This document shows, in pieces, positions 45,721 to 56,686 of a stretch of DNA of 64,000 nt. The notes below the pieces were generated by a model. That model ran no database searches. It saw nothing but the letters and a program-made list of their open reading frames with translations, and was not told the DNA's origin. The stretch is from Isoetes taiwanensis (taxonomy: Eukaryota; Streptophyta; Lycopodiopsida; Isoetales; Isoetaceae), in assembly GCA_021234155.1 (NCBI GenBank), contig JAJEKV010000075.1, positions 558,001-622,000 on the forward strand, written 5' to 3'. Positions within the stretch are counted from its first letter, which is position 1; every line of letters starts with the position of its first letter. The translations under genes were made by a program, and so were the position numbers.

Positions 45721-46748
45721 CCTGCCTAACCCTAAACAGAATCACCTGGATCCTTTTCAGCACCTGCAAATACAAGGGAGTGAAGGATTTCTGAATGCTT
45801 CAAGAATTGCGATTTTTACAGAATCTGGTTTCAAAATACTCTTTGATTTCTATAAAATGTTTTCTTCATTATAGCACAATCATTTTTCTTGACAACTACA
45901 GAATCGTAATTAATAAGCATCAATTCATAGAGACAAATTACCGTGGTGACCAAAGAAATTTGAAAAGACTATAAAACATAGCTGGGCAATCACACAAACT
46001 TATTTAACACAACATGGGAACAAAACATATCTTAATGGATCATATGACCAGAGGTTGAATTGCCATTTCCAGAGATTGAAGCGCCAGAGAATTTGGGGGC
46101 CCTCATATAGAATCCACCCAGCATTGCACAACAGGGAAAAGAACGACATATAACAATTGGGCCTTACAAACAATATATTTAGGGTTGGTGACAAGAAACA
46201 TATCAACAAAGAGCAATGGACCGTGCACATCTCAGAAAATGCCCAGGGCCATCTCTGTTTGAGAATGATTCCTCTTAAAAATCAAAATACAAAAAATCTA
46301 AACCGCCCCCTTTCCCAAGCATCAAGAAATCCTGAAAAAATGCAAGAGTTAGTTACTGAAGTCTTCAAGCATTTCCAGAAACGCATAGGCTGGGTGCCAG
46401 CTTGTACCTGATTCGACAACGACTTCTCTGCTTAGTTACTCTTAGTAATGATGGAAGTTGGAGGAGGATTTATCCCGCCATAGCCTATCCCTGTAATAGT
46501 GACTAACGCTAGTAACAGAGATGTGTGGAGAATTGCCAGAAACTTGCCATAATCAAACCGGCCATGACCAAAGCTGCAAAACCTATCGGTATCGGCCATA
46601 GCCGCATCCGACTACACGGTAGAAAGAGCCTCGCATAATAACGAGGATGACCGACAGTTTAAGGAGGCTAGCAGGTTTGGCCAGCATATCCCTAGAATAT
46701 GCCAAAAACCCACCTGAGCGAAGGTTTGCGCCCCTAGGGGCAACCCAA
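45721..46748 (-). repeat. Dispersed ~1-kb repeat, copy 2
   Basis: Partner of 42781-43872, about 2.9 kb away in the same orientation. The right ends differ by a short block near 46630-46670. Consensus-like splice donors (for example AGAG|GTAAGAAAC on the minus strand near 46980) lie just upstream on the minus strand, so copy 2 may be part of a spliced non-coding or decayed transcript. Confidence 0.7.
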
Positions 46749-47198
46749 AAACACAAACACATCCGCTGAAAATGCCGCAGACCTCTGCCACGACGCATAT
46801 GAAGCCAGCAAGAAAATATCCTTCATTCTTTACCTCCATAGTTAAAAACGAAATACTCTAGAAAACACAAGAGCACTCACTAAAAGTGCCTCTGACCTAC
46901 AAATCTGACAAGATATCTTGAATTTGGTACCGTTAAGACATAAATGAAGCTATGCAAGCAAAAAATCTTGCGTTTCTTACCTCTACAACTCAAGGACTAC
47001 GCTTGGAAGAAGCATGCAACTACAGAAACGGAGTTGTGCTATCCCTGGAAGAGGATGCCAAAAGCACAAAAAGGGAAGGAACTAAGAAGCAAAATGCAAG
47101 AAACTAAAGCGCCAGAGCAAGAGCTCAAGCTATTAAGGTGCCATCGCCATCAAACACGCTAAGCCGGCCATCACCGGTGCCAGACATAGCCATCGCCA

Positions 47199-47262
47199 TA
47201 GCCAAAGAAGAGAGGAGGGAAAAAGGAAAAAAAAAACACTATTTATAGGGTGGACACGTGTC
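47199..47262 (-). promoter_or_regulatory. Plant-type promoter on the minus strand: G-box plus TATA box
   Basis: Read on the minus strand: GACACGTGTC (47262-47253, a palindromic G-box with CACGTG core), then CCTATAAATAG (about 47250-47240), then a pyrimidine-rich leader and ATG at 47199. The ATG opens a frame of only about 24 codons, rich in Met, Gly and Asp (MAMAMSGTGDGRLS). The module is well formed, but what it drives is unclear; the transcript would run leftwards into repeat copy 2. Confidence 0.55.
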
Positions 47263-47307
47263 AGCATTTGATTCGCTGAATGCCACTTAAGTAGCTTCCA
47301 CACGTAA

Positions 47308-47387
47308 TAAGAATGTTGGTTTACCCAACATTCCTCATCGCGGAGGCATGTTGACATGCCAGAATGTTGGGTAAACCAACATTCTTA
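47308..47387. repeat. Perfect 26-bp inverted repeat (hairpin), arms themselves palindromic
   Basis: TAAGAATGTTGGTTTACCCA continuing to 47333 is the exact reverse complement of 47362-47387. Each arm also contains AATGTTGG/CCAACATT facing each other, and the loop has GGCATGTTGACATGCC, another palindrome. The unit could form a cruciform or a small foldback element. Confidence 0.8.
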
Positions 47388-47588
47388 TATACAACCATCA
47401 TTATCAACCCTAAAGGTCCTTTGTGTGCTTTTGTCTTTTCAAGTAATTCCATCATGGCTTAGATCTACGGTAGGGAAATATTGTTATTTGCGTCTAAACC
47501 AATTCTTTTACGATATAACAAGCCATGTATAACGACTGAATAGCCATGTATGATGAAAGCCATGTATAACGACTCAATAAAGGACTAC

Positions 47589-47746
47589 GTAATTCACGGG
47601 AGCAGAGGCATCACGCCCCGTAGGGCTTCGAGGCGGCGCCGCCAGCCGAGGCGGCCGACGAGCGGCGGAGCCGCGAGTGCCCGCCGAGGCTGGCGGCGCC
47701 GCCGAGAAGCCCTACCAGGGCGTGATGCCCTGCTCCCGTGAATTAC
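47589..47746. mobile_element. GC-rich foldback (palindromic) element, 158 bp
   Basis: The left arm (47589 to about 47654) starts GTAATTCACGGGAGCAG and the right arm (about 47681-47746) ends CTGCTCCCGTGAATTAC, with near-perfect complementarity through GGCATCACGCCC and GGCGGCGCCGCCAGCC. The 26-base loop is also GC-rich. Its composition is completely unlike the A/T-rich surroundings. The word ACGTAATTCAC occurs at 47587 and again at 47750, possibly a target duplication. Confidence 0.75.
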
Positions 47747-47751
47747 GGGAC

Positions 47752-48233
47752 GTAATTCACACCCTGGCCCTGATTACGAACAGCAGAGGGTGTTTTTCCT
47801 TTCAATCCGGTGATAAGAAGAAGGAAAAAGGTTTATTTGCCCATTTGCATCGCCCATTTGCAGTCGAAGCAAGTCTGAAAGTCTGGAAACAGGTCCTTGA
47901 AGCGGCGAAAAGAAATACTTGAAGCAGCCCTTGAAGCGAGCCGAGCAAATCCATGCTGCAGCGAACAAATCCGCGAACAAATCCATGCTGAGCCGAACAT
48001 GGAGATCGGTTACAGACCTGGTGTAATGGTGGAACCACCGGGTACACAGTCGCCATAGCCAAAAGCCGTTGAAACTGCAGAATGGAAGTCGCCCATCTGA
48101 ATGGAAGCAGCAGAAAGAATGGAAGCGGCGGAAAGGCGGAGGGAAAAATGGAAGCGGCGGAAAGAGAGGCGGAAGAATTGCTTGCTATAATTTTAGGGTA
48201 AAATAACAGTAATCAGGGCCAGGTGTGTATTAC
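47752..48233. mobile_element. Short TIR DNA transposon, 482 bp, non-autonomous
   Basis: The ends are inverted repeats of 25-26 bases with two differences: GTAATTCACACCCTGGCCCT at 47752 and AGGGCCAGGTGTGTATTAC ending at 48233. The interior is non-coding with repeated GGAAGCGGCGGAAAG words around 48080-48170. The locus at 37351 shows the uninterrupted flank, so insertion is well supported. The superfamily is not recognised. Confidence 0.75.
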
Positions 48234-48453
48234 AGTTACAGAATGCAAAAACTTTATATTGAGAGTTTGAAACATGAATACAGAATGTTAAAGTCCGACT
48301 CTCGAGCCTTTGTTTTCGCATTTTTGGGTATTTGCATCTGATTCTTCCCTGAACAACCATCATCATCAACCCTAAAGGTCCTTTGTATGCTTTTGTCTTT
48401 TCAAGTAATTCCATCATGGGTTTGATCTACGGTCATGGAAATATTTTTATTTC

Positions 48454-48865
48454 ATCTCTTGAAATTTTGATTTCTTTCTTTCTTTCTGATATTTTGCAGG
48501 CTTTGGAGTTTTAGAGGTCTGATCTTCAACGAGATTTTTGTTCATGGAATGTCATGAAAAAAGCCATATTCATGTCGATGCCATTGAGTAGACATAGTAT
48601 TGAGTGGGGGACATATATTTTAGCCTACGTCAGACTTGCACCTTCACGAAATGACTAATAAAATCTGAAGAATCTGGAGGCTTCATCTTACAGGTGCCTT
48701 CCAACTTGCATTTATATCACTAATTTATAATATCAGACCTCAATTTCTACGCTATGTTGTGTGTAGAAAAAGCCAATCTTGGAACACGAATGATGCAAAA
48801 TAGTAGAATTATATCAAAGAAGAGACATGAAGATTATGCATGTCGAAAAAGGTGATGGAGAGAAG
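48454..48865. other. Spacer downstream of receptor kinase 2
   Basis: No gene. The part next to 48866 should hold the 3' untranslated region of the minus-strand kinase gene. Confidence 0.4.
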
Positions 48866-51811
48866 TCAACTATAAACGATAGGGCATGCTTCGTATGTAG
48901 GGCTGTCTAGTAGTGTTTCCCAGTTGGGATAATTAATCTTAATGTCTCTGCTGTGCCTTTGAATATCAAAGAGCATATTTCGTACCACCCTCATGCCTGG
49001 CCTATCATTTGGATTGTCTTTGCAGCAGAACAGAGCAACAGAGATCAGAGCCAGTATTTCATCCAATCTGTTCCCACTGTTTCTCAAAAGCTGCGGATCT
49101 ATCACACTTGTCTTGTCATCGAAAGAATCAACCCACTTGGAAATGTTGATCCCCTGTTCAAATCTGTTGTCAGTAGGTCTCATCCGAGTAACCATTTCCA
49201 GAAGGAGAATTCCAAAGCTGTAGACATCAACTTTGGGTGTGATTCTTCCACCAAAAGCATATTCTGTAATGTATAACGGAAAAAATTGGTGATTCGACTA
49301 TTAATATAATATGCTTGATTTCACTAAATAAAAGGAAAAATAAAGAGTCTTACCAGGTGGAGTATATCCAATAGTTCCTCTAAGACCGGAGGCAGTGACC
49401 CCTTTCTTCAGATCTGCAGATCCCAGCAGCCTAGCAAGGCCAAAATCTGCAAGATGAGGGATCATGTCTGCGTCTAGAAGAATATTACTGGGCTTCAAAT
49501 CACAGTGAATAATAGGCTCAGCCGATTCATGATGTAGGTATACCAACCCATGAACAATCCCTATTGATATTGAATATATAGTTTCCCAATCAAATCCTGT
49601 TCTGTAGCTATGTAAGTGATCTTCAAGACTGCCATTGTCCATCAATTGAGTAACTAGTGCCCTCGTATTTCCATCAGCACAGTAACCCACAATATTAACA
49701 AGATTTCTGTGCTTGGTATTCCCTAGAGCCTGGACTTCTGCTAAGAAATGATTCAGAAACTTAACCTCCTCCTCCTCCTCCTTGTCATTTTGCTGCATAA
49801 GCTTTACTGCAACAGGAATGTTGTTGGAAACACTACCCCTGTATACTTTGCTGCATCCCCCATATCCTATAATGTTCTCGGTGCTAAAATTTTTGGTGGC
49901 AGCCTTTAATTCTTCTAATGTGAATTTTGGGAGATTAAGGCTGTCTATGCTTACACCTTGATAAATCTTCTTTTTCCTTCTTAGTGACCATGCAAATAGA
50001 AAGGCTATTGCAATGCAAAAAGCAACAGGAAGGCCTATTTTAACCCCCAAAAGAGATGACGCATGATAGTTCTTCTGGCTTGAAGCATTCAAGCATTTTA
50101 TTGGCAACGGTGTACCACATAGATGAAGATTTCCTAGAAATGAAGAAGCAGGGAGGCTCCTAAAAACACCAAATTGAGGGATGGATCCATGAAAATCATT
50201 ATAGGAAATATCAAGAAAAGCTAGAGTCTTCATCTGGCCAAGAAATACGGGTATAGAACCAGAGAGGTTGTTGTGAGAAAGATCAAGAGTCATCAAGGAC
50301 TGCAGATTGCTCAATGCTTGTGGAATGCCACCATATAGATGATTATGAGACACATTAAAACTGATCAGCTGTACACAACCCTGCAGAGCCACAGGGATTC
50401 TGCCACTAAAATTATTGTATGAAAGATCAATGCTGTTAGCTTGTTCCATTAAGCCTAGTTCATCAGGTAATTTACCTGTCAAGTAATTGTGGCTCAAGTT
50501 GTAATTCATGCCAATAGTTCTCATTCCTGCAACACGAGGAGGGATTTCACCACTCAATAGATTAGATGCCAAAGAGAGATCCACCAACTGCTTACAATCT
50601 GCTAGACTTTCAGGTATCGATCCACTCAAGTGATTACCTTGCAAATATAAGCTACTCAGAATTTGAAGAGAACCAATTTGAGGTGATATCTCCCCTTCAA
50701 ATTTGTTATTTTGGAGTTGAAGAGTCTGCAAAAACCTCAAATTATAGAGCTCCACGGGAATTTGACCACTAAAATTGTTGTTTCTTAAGAACAAGCCTGT
50801 CAAATTCATCCGTCCAATTTCTGGAGGAAGTGGTCCACGGAGCATGTTGTCATTCAAGTACAGCTGGCTCAACTTTGTAAGAGTTGTAAGTTCAATGGGA
50901 AAGCTTCCTGTTAGAAAATTTCGGTGTAACAGGAGTGCCCAGCTCAAATTCACAAGTTTTCCGAGTGATCCTGGTATAGATCCTTCCAACCTATTGCTTG
51001 ACAAATCTAGAAGAACCAAATTAGACAAGTTGCCAATATCTGAAGGTATAGGCCCATCAAGTTTATTGTTATTCAGCCATAGCTGCTCTAGGTTCTGCAG
51101 TCTACCGATTTCACTAGGAATAGAACCCGATAAATTGTTAAATGATAAATATAAACCTTTCAAATTGGTGCAATTTGTTAGCATACTCTTGGGAATGGTA
51201 CCCTCCAAGCTATTATTATAGAGAAGAATCCTTTGCAGATTGGAAAGCATGCCAAATTCTGATGGGATGGGTCCTGATAGATGGTTTTCGGCGAGAGCAA
51301 GAATTGTAAGGCTAGTGCAATTGGAAAGAGATGGTGGAATAGTGCTGCTGAGTCTGTTATGACTGAAAGACAGATATTGTAACTTTGAAAGAGAGGAAAG
51401 ACTAGGTGGAATAGAACCAGAAAGATGATTTCCTGACAGATCCAACACTTTTAATTGAAAACAGCAAGAGAGTTGAGATGGGATTGTACCAGATAGGTTG
51501 TTGGTAGACAGATTCAAGATCTCGAGGAAGGACAACTTGCCAATGTCATTAGAAATCTCACCCACAAGACCAAATCTGCTGAAATTGATAGCACTTATTC
51601 TGCCATGTTTATTGCATACAATTCCACTCCAGTTGCATGAAGGTTGGGATGCATCAGTCCAGCCTTGTATAGAAGAATTCCTATAGGGCATGGATACTTG
51701 GCTGAGAAATGACCTGAGAGATTCTGCATCTTCTTCATGCAAAGAACTTGCTGAAGAACAAAACACATTAGAAGCAACTCCTAGAATGATAACTAATAAC
51801 CAATAAGCCAT
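48866..51811 (-). CDS. LRR receptor-like serine/threonine kinase 2 (subfamily XII-like, non-RD)
   Basis: Exons 51811-49354 and 49263-48866 flank a 90-base intron (CCTG|GTAAGA ... TTACAG|AA) and give 951 residues. The frame is open to an in-frame GTG at 51823, but the first ATG, at 51811, is followed directly by a signal peptide (MAYWLLVIILGVASNVFCSS), so I start there. Then come LRRNT with CNWSGIVC, about 20 LRRs (70-550), a membrane span (about 590-608), RRKKK, and a kinase from about 630: loop GYGGCSKVY (649-657), VAVK lysine 670, HCD (769-771), DFG (789-791), DVYSFG. The non-RD loop and the intron after GYTPP match kinase 1, so the two are paralogues in the same orientation 17.4 kb apart. 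An acidic EEEEE insert after the VAVK lysine is unusual. A plasma-membrane immune-type receptor is inferred; the ligand is unknown. Confidence 0.94.
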
Positions 51812-52861
51812 TGCAGTGCTCACATCATCTATTTCGATCTCTTAAACCTTATGGAGTTCTAGACTAAAAAAAAAGGGTTGTAAGTCTTCCCATTAGTTTA
51901 GATTAGAACACCGAGCACGAGGTGGGTTCCTGAATAGTTTATCAAGCCTCAAATCTTGCGGATGCACGATGTACAAAAAGTATACTTGTTTAAGCAAATG
52001 CAATCTAAATGGCGTTTTGCATCTAAAAGAGCCACCTATAATTTGCCGAGGAATGTGCCAACATAGGACGTTGGTTGCTAAACAAAATCTCTCAAAATCT
52101 AACATGCATCACATTGTTCATTAAATGCTAGCACAAGTTGCTCTTGTTGCTAAATGCCATTATATAGTTTTGCATGTTTCCTCAGCATATTATACAGTTG
52201 AGCCAAGCTGGAATCGAATGCGTCCAAAAAAGAGTAGATAGTCCTTTCGAAAATGCATAAACATTCCCTCATGAAGTCAACAATTAAATTATTCATTTTT
52301 CCGTGAAGTCAACTACTAGATTGTCCATTCGCTTGCTAAGTGATGCACGATTTAGCTTCTTATTATTTAGCTTCTTATTTTATCCACAGACTTTCTAAAA
52401 ATACCTAGCAACACACGTGCATGTCTTTAAAATGACCATTTATCATGTTCAAGTAAGTGGTGCTTTGTGATGGCTCCCATCTAAACCATTTTAATGAAGG
52501 AGAGTTGCATCTTCCACTTCATAATTAAAGACATTTATTTTATGAACCTCTTCATCACTTACAATGCATTGATTCCTTTGCATGTGATCGTAAAACAAGA
52601 TGTCATGATATGCTTAAAACAAAAGTAGAAGATGCAACTCACCCTCAAAAAAATATTGTGGAGAATGACCTTCTACAAAGTTAATTATGTTATTTCATGA
52701 AAAACTGGTATAATTTTAGAAAATGTTTATGTATTTTTAGAAAAGACAAACCAACAATTTTTGGACATACTTGATTACAGCTTGCCCGAACCAAAACGTG
52801 CTTAGAATGTTGCAAGTGGCATTTAGCAATAGGAACAACTTGTGTTGGCATTTAATGACCA
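51812..52861. other. Spacer upstream of receptor kinase 2
   Basis: A/T-rich, with no gene. It likely contains the kinase promoter, but no clear TATA box stands out within 100 bases of the ATG. Confidence 0.4.
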
Positions 52862-52962
52862 CTGTGATGCATGTCAGCTACGTTAGGATATGGAGAATGC
52901 AATGTACATGGTTAGTGTGATGCATGTTGGCTACGTTAGGATATGGAGAATGCAGTGTACAT
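52862..52962 (+). repeat. ~54-bp tandem duplication cut by a LINE insertion
   Basis: GTGATGCATGTCAGCTACGT and the bases up to CAATGTACATGGTTA are repeated with small changes from 52916. The second unit ends at GCAGTGTACAT (52962), and its missing end, GGTTAGTGT, resumes at 54366 after the LINE. Confidence 0.8.
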
Positions 52963-54353
52963 TTTCTTTCTTTCCTTTTTTTCCCTTTTTTTTTGAAGAG
53001 GGAAGATTTCTATTTATCATAAAATGAGATTACATACGATAGAATAAGGGGCAAGAAGCACCCTTATCTTGACATAGAGTTCGAGCCTGGAAGGGCTCAC
53101 ATAGAAACTCAAGACATAAAAAAATGTAGATACCCCACTAAGTCCTGTAGAGTTTTGCCAAAATTGACTGGGTCTTCTGTTGACTTCAAGGAGTGGATGG
53201 GCTTCCTGAGTCCAGTGAGTCTTGTACCTGAAAAACCTCAGAGATCTGAACATGTGAATAGGAGGATCATGAGAAATTATCAAATGATGAGGATTGTGGC
53301 GGATATTTGGGGGGGGAAGGAGAAGGGAGAAAGGCTCTTGCCGGGGGAGGCATATGTGGTAGTGGTGTGAGGTGGCAGATTGGGGGGAGGTGGAGGGAAC
53401 TGATAGATAGAGGGAAATATGGTCATTTGGGAGCCCAACTGCTGCACAGGTCTGATGATAAAGCCACCTTCCACATGCCCCTGGTAGGAATTAGCTTCAT
53501 CTGATGGGTGTGCCAACCAAAGAATTTCAGACCACTCTGGAGCAAAAGCATACAGCCAAAGTGGGTGGATCTGCTGCCGGATCAAACTCTCCCTATAAAA
53601 AGGAACAGTTGTCGATGGTGACAGTGCATGCTCTTGAATTGTGCAAATTGTTCTTCTGTGAATAGTCTTTCAAAGATAGATAGAACTCGATCCAAAGATA
53701 GCATCTGGAAGCCATGTAGCATAAGAGCATACATGTCAAGCAAAGCATCTAGAAGATTAGATGGAAGGGTCCATCCATTTTCAAAAAGCCAAATCCAAGC
53801 TCCTTCTAGTAAGAGGTTTTCAATCTCTGAACCTGGTTGTAATTATAGTCAGCAGCTCTATAAGATACAAACGCATCAACAGTTAGGTTCATATCATAGC
53901 ACATGAAGAAATTACTAGAACCTATGAAGGCGCCTAATGTAATCCAGCTATCATCAAAGTTGTCACTACAAGCTTGTTTATGGGCCATTGCAGTTTTAGC
54001 CACCTCAACCTGCCATGCAACCTTCATCCAGGTGAGGTTAACTTTGGAGTTAGAGAAAATAACTCTGCTTCTATGCAACCATATGATCCAGAGAGTGATT
54101 AGTTTGACTGTGTTCAAGAATTTGCTGGAGGGGGCAAGGAAAACCTTTAGGGACCTGTGATTAACAATATTGATACCTTTTGGACTAACGTATGTTTGGA
54201 GCCAAGATCAAAATTCCTGGATAGCAAGGAAATTGAAGATGTGCTAAATGGATTTTATAGCATTGGAACAGAGTTTACAAATAGTATCAAGCTGAGCTGT
54301 GGCAATGCTATGGTTGACATTTCGACTGGATGGGATATCCTGATGCAGCGTTT
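52963..54353 (-). mobile_element. 5'-truncated LINE with 12-bp target duplication
   Basis: TGCAGTGTACAT occurs at 52951-52962 and 54354-54365. The left end on the minus strand is A-rich (CTTCAAAAAAAAAGGGAAAAAAAGG), as expected for a LINE tail. Coding traces on the minus strand, LWIIWLHRSRVIFSNSKVNL near 54090, resemble the linker after the reverse transcriptase in plant L1-type LINEs. The catalytic reverse-transcriptase core is missing, consistent with 5' truncation. Another low-complexity proline-rich piece (PPPPNLPPH) lies near 53360. Confidence 0.75.
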
Positions 54354-54599
54354 TGCAGTGTACATGGTTAGTGTCTGCAACAACATTTCTAAAGCTTATG
54401 CACTATAAATGATGGGGATAGGGAGGAGGTTAAGTTTTTCTTAGCAGATGTTTAGTCTCTAGAAAGTATCGAGCATAGAAGTCTTGCTTATATTTAGGTG
54501 GTTGTGCTTATGGTGTTAACACACATGCACTAGTTATGGAGAATGAAGTTCACTAGCACAGTATAGCTACAAAATTGGGTTCTATGAGAAACGAAAATT

Positions 54600-55200
54600 G
54601 TTCATGGGTTGTTGTATCCACATTATAGACCAACTTAGTTATTAGTCAATATGATTTGAAGCCTAGTAATATTCTTTTAGATGCATATGTCCTTGTGGGT
54701 GCGAGTCAAAATTTGGCCTTCAAAATTTGCATATCTAAAAGGGATCACCACCTCTGACCTTGGAGGAATTACTAGACTTGTTCTTTCTCCATCTACTGAG
54801 TTGGATCAAGATATTACAGTTCCATCTACTTAGTTTGATCATATTAGTGATAAAAGCTTAAGTAGATTGATGGCCAACAACTTTGAAAGAAGACAAGGAA
54901 TCGATTTTTCTTTTCCCTTTTCTTTTCTTCTTTTTTTCCTGAAGGCTGAGGTACATGTTTAAAAGCCAGAGGAAAAACTTTGTGAAAGCTATCTGAGAGC
55001 CTCATATTACCTATGTGCAAAATAAACCTCAGATGTTAAATCACCAATTGTTTTTGCGGGCTTTTTTCTTAAATGAAACATGTCTCTAACCATCACTATG
55101 ACCCTTATCTTGCTTAATGCACCAGTTTGCCTTCAATGTCTCAACATTGAAGGCAAAAGAAACCATTGCAGAAGAAGCTAGTGGAGCTTCTACCTGTGCA
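54600..55200 (+). pseudogene. Relic of a third receptor-like kinase
   Basis: DLKPSNILLDA at 54660-54692 is the catalytic-loop signature of plant receptor kinases (compare HCDLKPSNILLD in kinase 2). Traces of the following activation-loop region and a C-terminal tail (AEEASGASTCAI near 55168-55203) follow in varying frames. No LRR part is present and the frame is full of stops, so it is dead. It lies on the plus strand, opposite to the two intact genes, and may have been separated from its 5' part by the rearrangements around the LINE. Confidence 0.6.
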
Positions 55201-55960
55201 ATATGAGATTTCTCTGTACCAAGAATAGATATCTGATGCAATGTGAATTGTATTGTACCTATCTTTAGATTATATTAAATAATAAAGAGGAGATGACATG
55301 GCATAAGGATGACATGGCAATTGATAATTTAAAAGAAGTTAGAATTTAGGAAACAGAATGTACGAAAGGGGAAGGAGGGAAGAGACAACGGATTATAGAT
55401 AATTAGGGATTTGAAGAAGTGATTTAGAGGTAAGATAATATTTGATGTTTGAAAGAAAATAATCCTTCTGATACAAAATATAGAAGAGAAGCAAAGAATC
55501 AATCTATTTCAAGAACATGCTGATTAATATTTCCATCTCAATCTCAGATTCTAAGAGCTTCTGGGTCGACAATATTTGATTCGGAAAGCCCGCTTTCTAA
55601 GAGCTTCTGGGTTGGCAATACCTGATTCCGAAAGCCTGTATCCGCTTAATTTTGTTCTAGCAGTCCAATTTCGCCCATGATTCAGAGCCCTTGACTCAGG
55701 ATAATGATTGAAATCCAAGATAGGATCAATTTTGAAGCTACTGCAATGCCTTGGCTTGGTAAATCTTCTATTTTGATATACTGCTCCAAATCGTGAATGG
55801 ATGGGTCTTCCTTGAAGTCCAAAGGCCAAAATTTCCATCTGCTCCATCTCCAGATTTTGTGGATCCCTCTGGGAATCATTACGATGTGCAGGGCAGGCAT
55901 CCGGCCGTTGCCTGCGCTAAACTAGAACCAACAATGGTTCTTCACGATCCACCAAATCGG
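55201..55960. other. Spacer with a 46-bp tandem duplication
   Basis: CTAAGAGCTTCTGGGTCGAC onward (55551-55596) is repeated at 55597-55642. No gene is supported. The 5' edge of the next gypsy element's LTR lies somewhere near the right end. Confidence 0.5.
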
Positions 55961-56686
55961 GTGATGCCACATCACCTCCCATGAGAATTTTTTATTTCAT
56001 ACCAAAGTTTTAATGTCTAGCCATGGATATTTTTAACATGCAATTTATCATATCTGAAAACAGGATGGCTTTTGCGGATACAAGACAATTCTGTTGCTTA
56101 GTTTTTCGCTCTGGCATGTTATAAATATAGGAATGCCCGGATGCCATATGAACTAAGGGTTAGGTACTAATTGTTCGTAAATCTAAAAATATGTCAATCC
56201 ATTCAAAGCACGATCATCTTAATAATGGATAGAAACACACATTCTAGTGATACCCTTAGTCATTGACAAGGTTTCGTTTAATAATGGATCTTATCAAATG
56301 TAATTGGATACATGTTCATAAATAGTCTTTCTTGAGTTAGCATATCCATAGAAAATACTGAAAATCGCTCATGTTGCTAGCCTGGATTGCACCTTGGTCT
56401 GCCCACAACTCTCCGGGGATAATAAGCAGAAACCGAGGCCACGAGTGTTAAGCACTCAACACTAGTGAGTGGGCACTGATGAAGCTCACTAATGTGGACT
56501 CGACGCTGGTCGCGTCGAGTTGCCTCTAGATGAAGGTTATTCCCTTGAGCTAGAGACCTGTAGCTTAGGGGGACCGCAACATATTATTTGGGGTTTGAGG
56601 ACGACGTGTAGATTCTGCACCCGTGGGATCTTGACATTGTATTAAGTACTATAGTAACAACAAGTGTCGGGCGAAGAACCGTCACA
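55961..56686 (+). repeat. 5' LTR of the truncated gypsy element (left edge uncertain)
   Basis: The right end is fixed by GTCACA and the primer-binding site. A TGATGCCACATCACC at about 55961 is a candidate start. ACTCGACGCTGGTCGCGTCGAGT at about 56499-56521 is a 9-bp-arm hairpin inside the LTR. Confidence 0.45.

Larger units (their letters stand above)
47391..48453 (+). repeat. Direct repeat pair of ~100 bp flanking an insertion-bearing block
   Basis: ACAACCATCATTATCAACCC onward at 47391-47489 recurs at 48353-48453 with few changes (ACCCTAAAGGTCCTTTGTnT, CAAGTAATTCCATCATGG). The block between holds the 37294-37410 homologue, the foldback and the TIR element. The pair could be short LTR-like ends or a tandem duplication; no target duplication was found. 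Confidence 0.6.

Noticed and set aside
51812-51823. Upstream extension of receptor kinase 2 to a GTG
   Set aside because: Plant nuclear genes start at ATG almost without exception, and the ATG at 51811 directly precedes a good signal peptide.
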